Source: Maribacter sp. ACAM166
GTDB lineage: Bacteria; Bacteroidota; Bacteroidia; Flavobacteriales; Flavobacteriaceae
Direction: 5' to 3'
DNA length: 64,000 bases
Assembly: GCF_005771495.1 (NCBI RefSeq)
Contig: NZ_VAUW01000019.1
Location: 16,503 to 80,502, forward strand
Shown here: one piece after another, positions 8,512 to 16,554 of the stretch
Position numbering within the stretch: the stretch's first letter is position 1
Layout: each line of letters begins with the position of its first letter
Made by a program: the position numbers and the translations under genes
The notes under the pieces: model-generated
The model's database searches: none
The model's input: the letters and a program-made list of their open reading frames with translations, nothing else
Told to the model about the DNA's origin: nothing

Positions 8512-10188
8512 TTATTCTCTACTAATTTCATCATCTTCGAAGGTATTGGAAGCAGTGGCCGTAGTTTCATTAACCTGCATAATCCACTTTTCTTCATTAT
8601 ACCGTCCATCTAAATTTGTACTAGCCGCCATTTGTGCTTCATTTTTATAGTTATAATCTGCTAAGTACACATAATAAAGACCGTTCTCTTTGTTATAGAA
8701 TTGTTTTGGATTTAAACCTTTGCTTTTAAGATCCTCCATAAATAAATTTAAATATTTTGTCTCACTATATACATTGGCAATAACATAATATCCAGAATTC
8801 ATGTCTATAACATCTGAATCTACTAACATTTTCACCGGTAACTCTTTAAAATTCGCTCTTCTGTTACCAGGAAATGCTTTTGCTGGCTCTGTTTCAAAAT
8901 CAATATCATTTGAAACATATGAAGTATTCTCTTCGGTACTAAAATCTTGTAATGAACTTTTAATCGTCGTATCAATATCGTTTCTTAACATTCTAACAAT
9001 TAGGTCAAAACGTTCTTCAAAAGCAGCAATTCTTACTTCCTCTATAGAATCTTGTCGAAGAATCAACTCATCAAGAACAATCTTGTTCTCATACGCAAGG
9101 TCATTTTCAGACACATCGGTAGATTTATTTTTCTTGTTCGATTGTTTAGCATTATCGCGTTCAGCAATTAAATGTGCAATTTGCTCCTCGTAATTACGAA
9201 CAATATTGTCTATTTGGTTATCTGAAGAATTATCAGCAACCGTTATACCCAATTCATCATCTTTAAAGGTATAGGCTAAAGAAATCTCATGGTTCCACCC
9301 TAAATTAGCATCTTGTTTTGATAAATCCTTTTCCATCAAATAGCCGAGCGACATTTTTTTACTTAAGTTGAAACCTAGTCCTGCAGAAACTCCATATTCC
9401 TCATCAAATGTAGTTTGCAACCATCCGTAATTAGGTAAGTCCAATAAAAGAGACCCATAATAGTATAAGCTTCCGTCAAAATTCTGGCCCACTTGTGCCA
9501 TTGGCATAAATCTAGCATTCTCAAAAAGACCTCTAGAATTCTCAAAAGCATGTGTGTACTGAACGGATGCCTTTACACTTTTCAAAGACAAATCAGTTAA
9601 AAATTCATTTGTTGTTTGATTGTATTTTAGCAAATCTTCGGCATAAAATCCAAAGTCAAATTTGCCAAGGGTCAAATTAATACCAGGTTGTACCGCAATC
9701 TTACTTTCCTTTCTTGAATCAGCAATTTCTGGATCCTCTTCTCCACTAATAATTCTATTTTTATCCAACCCTTGATTGAAATACGTAATATTTGTACCAA
9801 AGGTTAATACTGATTTTTCACCTAGTTGTACTGATGAGGCATAATTTGCATTAAAGCCAAACTCTTGTACAACGCCAGACCACTGACTATATACTCCTAT
9901 ACCTACTGCGGTATGTTCATTTAATTTATTACTAAATCCTAGAAAATAATTTTGACTATTGTCGTCAAAGGTTGCATATTGATTTCTATGTAAAATATTT
10001 AAATACGATTTGTTTTCGCGCACCAAAGAAAACGTAGGGTTTATAAAAAACCTATTGAAGTATAATTGGTTATGATAGGTACTACTTGATCCTAAATTAG
10101 CATTAGTTTCTTGACCTTTAACTGTTTGGACAAGGGCCAATAAAAGTAACGCAATAAGGAAGCTATTGATTTTTAACGGACTTTCCAT
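8512..10188 (-). CDS. PorP/SprF-family type IX secretion-associated outer membrane protein with C-terminal SPOR-like domain
   Basis: Outer membrane beta-barrel of the PorP/SprF family, which tethers or transports partner proteins of the type IX secretion and gliding apparatus. A signal peptide (residues 1-25, ending VKGQ) precedes the typical start YHNQLYFNRFFINPTFSL and a barrel of about 280 residues. Unlike the basic 300-residue form, this protein continues with a charged coiled-coil stretch (about 330-385). It ends with a region at about 455-545 (GYYVIANVYSETKYLNLFMEDL ... GLYYVYLADY) that looks like a SPOR peptidoglycan-binding fold. It follows the PD40 gene by 83 bp, so the two are probably one operon. 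No giant adhesin gene, the usual SprF partner, is adjacent. Confidence 0.82.
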   Translation of the reverse strand: MESPLKINSFLIALLLLALVQTVKGQETNANLGSSSTYHNQLYFNRFFINPTFSLVRENKSYLNILHRNQYATFDDNSQNYFLGFSNKLNEHTAVGIGVYSQWSGVVQEFGFNANYASSVQLGEKSVLTFGTNITYFNQGLDKNRIISGEEDPEIADSRKESKIAVQPGINLTLGKFDFGFYAEDLLKYNQTTNEFLTDLSLKSVKASVQYTHAFENSRGLFENARFMPMAQVGQNFDGSLYYYGSLLLDLPNYGWLQTTFDEEYGVSAGLGFNLSKKMSLGYLMEKDLSKQDANLGWNHEISLAYTFKDDELGITVADNSSDNQIDNIVRNYEEQIAHLIAERDNAKQSNKKNKSTDVSENDLAYENKIVLDELILRQDSIEEVRIAAFEERFDLIVRMLRNDIDTTIKSSLQDFSTEENTSYVSNDIDFETEPAKAFPGNRRANFKELPVKMLVDSDVIDMNSGYYVIANVYSETKYLNLFMEDLKSKGLNPKQFYNKENGLYYVYLADYNYKNEAQMAASTNLDGRYNEEKWIMQVNETTATASNTFEDDEISRE

Positions 10189-10271
10189 AACGTTTGATTT
10201 TTATGATTAGAGAATTGATTGTCTTATTGAATTGGGAAAATTATAGTAAAGTGGAAATGAATAATGGGTGG

Positions 10272-11498
10272 TTATTCATCTTCAAAAACAGAGCTGGAAT
10301 AGTGTGTCTGTTTTTCTGTATTAAACGCTTCTAAGAAACGGTAATCTCTATCTTTCTCACTTGCAGGTTTATCGTTTAAATTGAAAGCTACATTTTGGGT
10401 ATTTCCACTAGTTGAATTTCTATTGGATACTACATAACCTGAACCATTACTTTGCAAAAGATTCACAGAATACTCGTCGTATTTACTATTTATAGAATTT
10501 CCCATATTTACAGCAAGACCTACCTTTCTTTGGCCTACCTCAACCAAAAACACATCTAGACCACCATAACCTTCCCGTCCATCTGATGCAAATACCAACC
10601 TACCGTTTGCTAACGGATTCGGATGTACATCATTCTTTGATGTGTTAACCTTTTTTCCTAGATTTTTTGCAGTTCCTAAAGCACCATTTTTATGTATAGT
10701 AGCTACATAAATATCGTAGTCCCCAAAACTGCCTGGCATATTAGACGCAAAGAATAAACGGCTCCCATCTGGCGAAACTGCTGGGTGTTTGGCAGAGTAA
10801 TCTCCCGGACAAATAGGAACTTCGGTTATGCTCTTCCACTCTCCTGCAATTTTATCTGCCTTATAAATTTTATGGATTTTTTGCTTTTTTGAAAACATAC
10901 CCGTAACTGGCTTTCGGTAGGTCGTTTTACTAAAATATGCAGTATTCCCGCCATTTGTAAGTGCAACAGGTGGTGTGTACTCACCTGTCGCTTTTATTCG
11001 ATTTTTATGCGTAGAAACTAACTCAACATCGCCTTCTGTAGTATTCCAAGGCAAAAAATTAGCTCTATTATTAGCTGATAAACCTGTAGGTATACGGTTT
11101 TGTGTCATTTTATAATCTTCTCTTACCAACTCGGTCCAATTTTCATCCGCAATTTCATTTTGAACTTCCTTACCTAACTTAGATACGGAGTGATCAAATC
11201 TTTTTTGATAGCTTTTTTTCAAGGAGCCATCTTCTGAAATTTCTATGAGTCTACCATACCAGTACAGCGCATTTTCATACTTCTTAGTTAGAAAGTTGGC
11301 GTTGCCTAAGTCTTCAAAGATTTCCTCATCTTCATAACCAAGTGCCTTTAATTGCTGGTAATTTTCTGAGCGTTTAGATACCTCCGTTATTTTTCTTTTC
11401 TGAAAATTTTCGGAGCTGTGATTCATGGCCAAATCTTGACCATAACCCACGGTGACCATGCAAGCGAGCAAAAGGCCACATTTAATTGAATTGTTCAT
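10272..11498 (-). CDS. TPR/PD40 beta-propeller exported protein, T9SS PorE-like but lacking an OmpA domain
   Basis: Predicted periplasmic protein. The ATG at 11498 gives a good signal peptide (MNNSIKCGLLLACMVTVGYGQ); the longer upstream start would hide it. Residues 25-110 look like tetratricopeptide helices (YEDEEIFEDLGNANFLTKKYENALYWYGRL). Residues 190-370 contain PD40/WD40-like propeller repeats (SPDGSRLFFASNMPGSFGDYDIYVA, GRLVFASDGREGYGGLDVFLVE). Related proteins that partner with PorP/SprF end in a CarboxypepD and an OmpA peptidoglycan-binding domain; here the chain stops after the propeller at 408 residues. The downstream PorP/SprF protein carries a SPOR-like end, which may supply the missing wall contact. 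Confidence 0.75.
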   Translation of the reverse strand: MNNSIKCGLLLACMVTVGYGQDLAMNHSSENFQKRKITEVSKRSENYQQLKALGYEDEEIFEDLGNANFLTKKYENALYWYGRLIEISEDGSLKKSYQKRFDHSVSKLGKEVQNEIADENWTELVREDYKMTQNRIPTGLSANNRANFLPWNTTEGDVELVSTHKNRIKATGEYTPPVALTNGGNTAYFSKTTYRKPVTGMFSKKQKIHKIYKADKIAGEWKSITEVPICPGDYSAKHPAVSPDGSRLFFASNMPGSFGDYDIYVATIHKNGALGTAKNLGKKVNTSKNDVHPNPLANGRLVFASDGREGYGGLDVFLVEVGQRKVGLAVNMGNSINSKYDEYSVNLLQSNGSGYVVSNRNSTSGNTQNVAFNLNDKPASEKDRDYRFLEAFNTEKQTHYSSSVFEDE

Positions 11499-11657
11499 GT
11501 TATTAGATTTAGGGGTTTTATACTTCCAAAGTTCCAACAACAAATTCAATCCATTATTAATAAAAATTCATAGGTTTTAAAAAAATATATAAACTAAACC
11601 ATTCAAAAAACATCTTAATTATATAATAATCAGTATCTTACAATTAATAAAACCAAC

Positions 11658-11801
11658 TTATCCACTGCCTTGTTTACTTTTTATTTTATCGAAAACATAG
11701 GTATAACTCAAATATGCAAGCTGTAAACCTACAGCAGCAATCTTTGATTTCCTGTAATTTACTAATAGTTTAGCTAGACCAAATAAGGGTGACAATCCCA
11801 T
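11658..11801 (-). CDS. Small hypothetical protein, 47 residues
   Basis: A short open frame with ATG at 11801 and TAA at 11658 encodes a peptide starting MGLSPLFGLAKLLVNYRKSK and ending in a charged tail DKIKSKQGSG. The composition is protein-like: a hydrophobic or amphipathic segment broken by Arg/Lys, then a second hydrophobic segment (GLQLAYLSYTYVF). It lies in the 500-bp gap between the PD40 gene and the divergent DUF2383 gene. I do not recognise the family. A small membrane-associated stress protein would fit the neighbour, but this is a guess. Confidence 0.45.
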   Translation of the reverse strand: MGLSPLFGLAKLLVNYRKSKIAAVGLQLAYLSYTYVFDKIKSKQGSG

Positions 11802-12042
11802 AATTCTGATTTTTTAATATTTACCCTAAAATAATATTTGATATAGTCTAAGCTTGACTCAATCCAATCAAAATCTAAGCGAATAACAACACCAAATTAT
11901 TATAAATTTTAAATGAAACAACAATTTTAAAATAGCAAAAATTCGATTCAATATAGTCAAACCTATCGTTGGTTTTATCTTACTTTAGAAGTAGAATAAT
12001 TTGAAATCGGTAGGCTATTCAGCCTATTCAAAAAATATAAAC

Positions 12043-12495
12043 ATGAATAAGGATATAGAAAAAATTGAAAATCGAATAAAAGATTTAGTTACCAACAATG
12101 AAGATGCCATTAAAGGTTTTGAGAAAGCTTCAAAAAATGCAGAGCAAGTAGGTATTAAAAGCTATTTCGAAAGAAAGGTGATACAACGCATGCAATTTCT
12201 GAAAGAACTTAGAGCGTCTGTACCAGACTTAGATATAGGGAGTGTCAAAATTGAAGGAAGTGCTACAGGAGCAGTTCATAGAACGTGGATGGATGTGAAA
12301 GCTTTTTTTGCTGGAGATAATGATGAAGCCATGTTAGAGGAAGCTGTTAGAGGAGATAAGGCTGCGATTAAAGATTATGACAAAGCTTTAGTAGAAACTA
12401 TGGTTCCAGCAAGATTAAAGGAAATAATTCGAGTACAACGTGAAAAGCTACAGAATGATTTGGAAACAACTGAAATTTTAGAGGACTACAGATAA
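12043..12495 (+). CDS. DUF2383 / PA2169-type four-helix-bundle protein
   Basis: Ferritin-like helical bundle protein of about 150 residues. The ATG at 12043 is chosen over an upstream TTG because homologues begin close to the KIENRIKDLV helix. Residues 8-110 form the DUF2383 domain (LVTNNEDAIKGFEKASKNAE, then the FLKELRASVP and GSATGAVHRTWMDVKAFF segments), and the repeated motif DKAAIKDYDKAL closes the bundle. Family members are often stress-induced, and proposed roles in metal or oxidative stress are not proven. A strong terminator follows at 12514, so the gene is transcribed alone. Confidence 0.8.
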   Translation: MNKDIEKIENRIKDLVTNNEDAIKGFEKASKNAEQVGIKSYFERKVIQRMQFLKELRASVPDLDIGSVKIEGSATGAVHRTWMDVKAFFAGDNDEAMLEEAVRGDKAAIKDYDKALVETMVPARLKEIIRVQREKLQNDLETTEILEDYR

Positions 12496-12513
12496 GTATA
12501 CCTATCTAATTAG

Positions 12514-12545
12514 AAAAATCCCTTGCAATTCAAGGGATTTTTTTA
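12514..12545 (+). terminator. Intrinsic terminator after the DUF2383 gene
   Basis: The arms AAAATCCCTTG and CAAGGGATTTT enclose a 5-base loop and are followed by a T run, 19 bp after the stop codon. The A/T symmetry means it could also serve transcripts from the opposite strand. Confidence 0.85.
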
Positions 12546-12565
12546 TCTTATTATTTTAACCTAGT

Positions 12566-12664
12566 TCAAGCTCTTCTACTTTTTGCTTTTTGTTTTGAAC
12601 GACGCTTTTTAAGCCAGTGTTTATAAAACTTTTTTCCAAAATATAGTATCAGTGCTTTTTTCAC
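12566..12664 (-). CDS. Possible small basic peptide downstream of hpf
   Basis: Just after the hpf stop codon, and in the same frame, 36 sense codons run to a TGA at 12568-12566. The only start inside is GTG at 12664. The peptide (VKKALILYFGKKFYKHWLKR and then a Lys/Arg-rich tail) is very basic and could bind nucleic acid. It could equally be an old C-terminal extension of hpf. No family is recognised and confidence is low. Confidence 0.22.
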   Translation of the reverse strand: MKKALILYFGKKFYKHWLKKRRSKQKAKSRRA

Positions 12665-12676
12665 TTTCTTAAGGGT

Positions 12677-12979
12677 TTAAAAATTTTTCATTTTATCTTT
12701 TCGTTTCTTTAGCTGCCGTTCTAACTCCCGAACAGATTCACCTACGGAATCTTCAAAATTTTGATTACTAGCTTCGGAAAAAATTCTAGGACCAGGAATA
12801 CTTAACCGTATGTTACATATTTTACCTGTTTCATTTGAAGTGGTATTCTCCTCTTTTAGAAAAACGTCGGCCCTAATTATATCATCAAACTTACCGTGAA
12901 GTTTGTTCAATTTTTCTTCAACAAACCCTTCTAATCTTTTGCTAGCGGTTACGCCATCATACTCGTATATAATTTCCAT
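12677..12979 (-). CDS. hpf: Ribosome hibernation promoting factor (HPF/RaiA family)
   Basis: Binds the 30S decoding region and stores inactive ribosomes during stationary phase or stress. The 100 residues match the short HPF form. The fold includes the N-terminal strand MEIIYEYDGVTASKRLEGFVEEKL, the CNIRLSIPGPRIFSEA segment and the basic C-terminal helix (ESVRELERQLKKRKDKMKNF). It is preceded by a VOC-family gene on the same strand with 9 bp spacing. A second HPF paralogue sits in the stress operon at 56707-57006. Confidence 0.87.
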   Translation of the reverse strand: MEIIYEYDGVTASKRLEGFVEEKLNKLHGKFDDIIRADVFLKEENTTSNETGKICNIRLSIPGPRIFSEASNQNFEDSVGESVRELERQLKKRKDKMKNF

Positions 12980-12988
12980 AGCTGTATT

Positions 12989-13387
12989 TTATTGGTTAAC
13001 ATTTATCATCCATCCTATTCCGAAACGATCAGTACACCTGCCAAAATGACCCCACTCACGCTCTCTAAATTCATGATGAACTTGTCCTCCACTCGACAAG
13101 TCGTTGAACAATTGTTTTCCTTCATCCAAGTCATTTAAATCAATACTCATATTGATCTGATTTCCATTATTTAAAGGAGTATCCGGTGAAGCGTCATAAG
13201 CCATAAAATGAATACCTTTTCCTTTAATTTCTGCGTGTTGTAATTTTTGTCGGTACGATGATGGAACATCTATGTTCTTGTCTTCATACGTCTGTCTGTT
13301 TTTAACTTCGGCCCCAAATAGTTTGGCATAAAAATTTAATGCCTCTTGACAGTTCCCGTTAAATGCTAAATATGCTTGTATTTTCAT
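12989..13387 (-). CDS. VOC-family (PhnB/glyoxalase-like) protein
   Basis: A 132-residue vicinal oxygen chelate fold protein of the PhnB-like group (YLAFNGNCQEALNFYAKLFGAE at the start, IHFMAYDASPDT, and the closing WGHFGRCTDRFGIGWMINV). These proteins have paired beta-alpha-beta-beta-beta modules. They act as metal-dependent enzymes or antibiotic-binding proteins, but most PhnB-like members have no known substrate. It lies 9 bp upstream of hpf and likely shares a transcript. The name demethylubiquinone methyltransferase used for some homologues is not supported here. Confidence 0.8.
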   Translation of the reverse strand: MKIQAYLAFNGNCQEALNFYAKLFGAEVKNRQTYEDKNIDVPSSYRQKLQHAEIKGKGIHFMAYDASPDTPLNNGNQINMSIDLNDLDEGKQLFNDLSSGGQVHHEFREREWGHFGRCTDRFGIGWMINVNQ

Positions 13388-13486
13388 GATATATTGTTTT
13401 AAATCAAGTTAGGAACAATTAAAAATTTAGCTTGTCTTAAAACGGATAGTTATTGATTCATTTACTTTTCCAAAATAAGTGCTAAA

Positions 13487-14947
13487 TCACTTAAGCACTA
13501 TTTTGTTATCATCAATAAACTGAAAGAACGATAATTTATCATCTGAAACTGTGAAAATTAGATTGGTAGAAAGTTCAAAAAGGTGTGCTTCGGTTTCGAA
13601 AAAGTGCATCATATACCCTGCTGTATTTACAAACCCAACATATTCTCCAATGGCAAGTAATCTAGGCAACCTGATTTTACGCTTGAGTAAAACATCTCGT
13701 TCTAAACAGTAAGCACCCGTAAAATAAACATCTATTGGCTCTGATTCATCCACCTCTGAAGAATACATCATATACGGGTCTAGAAGAAAATCTGCACTTG
13801 AGCTCATCATTTGACTCATATTCATTTCTAACCCAACCAACCATTGATTCTTTGCATCCTTTTTTCGGTACACCACTTTCGCCACAGTAAGACCTACTTA
13901 ATCCAATAGTGAACGACCTGGCTCAATTCGAAGCTCAAAATCATGATTACGTAATAACGTTGAAACGGGCAGACCTGAATCGAAATCATTAAAATCTAAA
14001 ACTTCACGTAAAAATGTATCCTTATTGATTTTATTAAAAAACGGATAGGTATTTAATTTTCCGCGTAATTTTCCATCCTCAAGCCTATACCCCAAACCGT
14101 TATCATTAAACGTAATATCATTACTTTGATTCGTGACTGCAGTTCTAAGTTTATCGTTAAGCGATTGCCATTCACTTTCGTATTCCAAATAATTCATCAA
14201 AATTCCCCACCCATATCTATAAATGAAATAGGGTATCCTTTCTGCTTCAAACTATTCCCGATTTTAATACTGTTCAATAAACCAATACTACGCTTGGCAT
14301 GTAGAATATCCGTCTAAATGAAAATGTAAGCCAATAACATTCAACTCATCGTATGAATTGTTGTCACCAACGTAAGATGCGATAAAATCTACAACCTTAT
14401 CTACATCAAAACCAAACTTACTATATAGCTTTTCGCCATCTACTTCAAAACCACTTATTCTAAATCCGACAGCTGCTTTTCTATCAATTCTTGAAGCTAC
14501 TGCTTGTGTCAGTGCACATTCGTCCTCATTATCTAGAATTATTGGAACTTTGTTTCTAATCCCCAATTCTATCTGTTCTTCAGTCTTAATAGCAGAAGTC
14601 AACACTAAATTCTCGCCATTTCCACCAAGTGACAGCGATTGCTCCAATTCCTTAGAACTAGCTGTATCAACCCCGATACCCGATGCAAATGCTTGCTTCT
14701 CCAAACCTTTAGATTTGTTTACCTTGTGCGCATAAAATATTCGATATTTTAATCCGTAGGAATCAAAAAGCTGTTTATAATTTTCGTTGAATGATGGCAA
14801 ATGATGAATATTAATAGGAGAACCATGTTTTTCTATCAACCCTCTCAAAACTGTTTGATCGTCAAACAGCTCATGCATCCAATCTGAAGTAATCGGTGTT
14901 AAGCCTTGCTCAGGATTTCCTTTATAATACATGCTTTTCGCTTTCAT
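13487..14947 (-). pseudogene. Decayed Y4yA-type PLP-dependent decarboxylase (ornithine/diaminopimelate decarboxylase fold)
   Basis: Three consecutive frames together give a full-length (about 485 residues) fold-type III PLP enzyme. The first fragment has the barrel lysine region (IFYAHKVNKSKGLEKQA) and GLHFHLDGY. A second frame continues RSIGLLNSIKIGNSLKQKGY. The third gives MNYLEYESEWQSL and EPGRSLLD, and the last gives GAYCLERDVLLKRK and LPRLLAIGEYVGF. The breaks are a one-base shift near 14290-14300, loss of one G in a G-run near 14206-14212 (GGG expected at MGGGILMNY), and an in-frame TAA at 13900-13898 where EPGRSLLDQ is expected, that is CAA changed to TAA. In related clusters such enzymes sit beside SbnA-like synthases; that gene is also dead here. 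Confidence 0.8.
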
Positions 14948-15060
14948 AATGTTCATTTATTCCTTCTCTATTTTGCAATGCTTCACAGGTCATTTTCGCC
15001 CATGTGGATGCAAAGTCATTTCTAGTTCTTGATAACGTATCATTATCAAAAGTTACTCCC
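14922..15060 (-). pseudogene. C-terminal fragment of an unidentified operon gene
   Basis: An open frame reading EGVTFDNDTLSRTRNDFAST, then TWAKMTCEALQNREGINEHY and ending ESEKHVL before TAA at 14924-14922. Its end overlaps the start of the decarboxylase frame, as in coupled operon genes. Its 5' part is missing: upstream lies the IS remnant, not more of this frame. The parent gene is not recognised. An enzyme between the SbnA-like synthase and the decarboxylase in the original operon is likely. Confidence 0.45.
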
Positions 15061-15114
15061 TCCTGTTTTGACCCCTATAAAACAAGAGTATTTTTTTAAA
15101 TTTCTATTATCAAT

Positions 15115-15242
15115 TACGCGGTCAATTTATTCGTTAAGATTATATGTTTGTCCCTGTCCCATTTTTCCATTGGCGTAATACGTCCCAACAGGCCATGTAG
15201 CCTATCGTTGTTATAGAAAATGATATACCTCTTTAAGATCTG
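15115..15242 (-). mobile_element. IS remnant: C-terminal end of an IS3-type transposase (integrase core)
   Basis: The minus strand encodes YIIFYNNDRLHGLLGRITP and then MEKWD and a short tail to TAA at 15117-15115. The Y-I-x-F-Y-N-x-x-R-x-H and LG-x-x-TP pattern is the end of the rve integrase domain of IS3-group OrfB transposases. Only about 43 codons remain. The left junction is near 15240, inside the SbnA-like gene. No intact terminal inverted repeats were identified. Confidence 0.7.
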
Positions 15243-15605
15243 CTCGATTTTGACTCCATACGTCTTCAGAATCTTTTCAGTATATGCATTTAGTTTGGGG
15301 TCAACAACAACTATTAATTGAAGATCTTAATAAAGTCATGCTTGAGCCAAGCCCAATGCCATGTTACCAGAGCTGGATTCAACTACTGTATCTCCTGTTT
15401 TTATTCGGCCTTCGGCAAACGCTTCTTGCAGAATATATAAAGACGTTCTATCCTTTAAATTTCTCCCAGGATTTGCCGCTTCCAATTTTCCAAAAAGATT
15501 GAATTTTCGATGTTCTATAATCCTATGCAATTTAATTAATGGAGTTTCGCCAATAGTATGGATTATTGATTCAGCGACAGCAATTGAAATATTTTGAGTT
15601 ATCAT
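15243..15605 (-). pseudogene. Decayed SbnA-like / cysteine synthase-family PLP enzyme, cut by an IS remnant
   Basis: The N-terminal third of a fold-type II PLP enzyme: TIGETPLIKLHRI, the PLP lysine block NPGRNLKDRTS, and the phosphate-cradle SSSGNMALGLAQA. After this an in-frame TGA and then a TAA occur, yet the frame continues as a recognisable family sequence (LQLIVVVDPKLNAYTEKILK, TYGVKIE) until about 15243, where the IS3-type remnant begins. SbnA-like enzymes join O-phosphoserine and glutamate on the way to 2,3-diaminopropionate for siderophores. Together with the dead decarboxylase this looks like an inactivated siderophore or non-protein amino acid operon. Confidence 0.75.
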
Positions 15606-16035
15606 AACCGAATAATTTTTTTCTAAAAGCCATCACATGGAGCATGGCTAAATTCACCGCCATAAAATTACCGAGGCAAATAATAAACTGATTCCACTAT
15701 TGAATAACTCTGTAACTCTTTCGAACCCAAACACCTGAAATTTAAAGGATACTTCTAATTTAAATTTTTCATAATCACATATAATAATCGTTCTTTTTGA
15801 ATTTATATTATGATAAACCTCGCTTGGAAAAAAAAGCGTTTAAAGAGTGAAATTCTAATCTTAAAATCCATTTTTCAGTAGTGCACTACAAATGACCAAG
15901 AACAAATACTTTGATGTGCTTATAATCAGGCAATTGCACCTCTCTTGAGATTTATAAAACTTTATGAGTAAACCTATTTAATAAATATAAAATTTTCCCT
16001 AAATTGTTAAGGACTCAATTAAACATCAAAAACTA
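15606..16035. other. Intergenic region between the dead PLP operon and the hydroxylase genes
   Basis: About 430 AT-rich bases hold the divergent promoters of the decayed operon (minus) and the molybdenum hydroxylase operon (plus). No gene-like frame, RNA or clear operator was recognised. Confidence 0.4.
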
Positions 16036-16500
16036 ATGGCAAATTTCAGTTTAAAAGTAAATGGAAAAACAGAGCAGGTAGATGTAGATCCTACCACACC
16101 AATGCTTTGGGTACTAAGAGACCATTTAAAAATGGTAGGTACAAAATTTGGGTGTGGTATCGCCCAATGCGGTGCCTGTACGGTACACCTAGGTGATAAT
16201 GCAGTGCGATCTTGTCAACTTCCTGTTTCTGCCGTAGGGGAGCAATCTATTACTACCATCGAAGGTCTTTCAGAAAATGGTGATCACCCAGTACAAAAAG
16301 CTTGGATAGAAGAAGATGTTTACCAATGTGGATATTGCCAATCAGGTCAAATTATGAATGCAAGTGCATTTTTGAAGAAAAACCCTAATCCATCAGACGA
16401 GGAAATTGAGAACGCCATGCATGGTAATATCTGCCGTTGCGGAACCTATACCCGTATAAAGAAGGCAATTAAAAATGCTGCCAGTACCCAGAGTGCCTAG
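16036..16500 (+). CDS. Molybdenum hydroxylase small subunit, two [2Fe-2S] clusters (IorA-like)
   Basis: Electron-transfer subunit of a xanthine dehydrogenase-family enzyme, closest in layout to isoquinoline 1-oxidoreductase alpha. The plant-type ferredoxin domain shows C-x4-C-x2-C and a further Cys ([20 protein letters not shown], then VRSCQLP; about residues 38-60). The second cluster domain shows [10 protein letters not shown] and GNICRCGTY (about 99-140). The 154 residues are the usual size. The large subunit follows after 54 bp. No FAD subunit is nearby, as expected for the IorAB type, which passes electrons to a cytochrome or other acceptor. Confidence 0.92.
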   Translation: MANFSLKVNGKTEQVDVDPTTPMLWVLRDHLKMVGTKFGCGIAQCGACTVHLGDNAVRSCQLPVSAVGEQSITTIEGLSENGDHPVQKAWIEEDVYQCGYCQSGQIMNASAFLKKNPNPSDEEIENAMHGNICRCGTYTRIKKAIKNAASTQSA

Positions 16501-16554
16501 CACAAATTAGTTGCCAGGTTTTTGGTTTTCAACTTTCAATTTAAAAATAAATAG

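Noticed and set aside
12566..12664. Stop-codon readthrough extension of hpf
   Set aside because: The frame after the hpf stop stays open for 36 codons, but HPF is already full length at 100 residues. Kept only as a low-confidence small frame.
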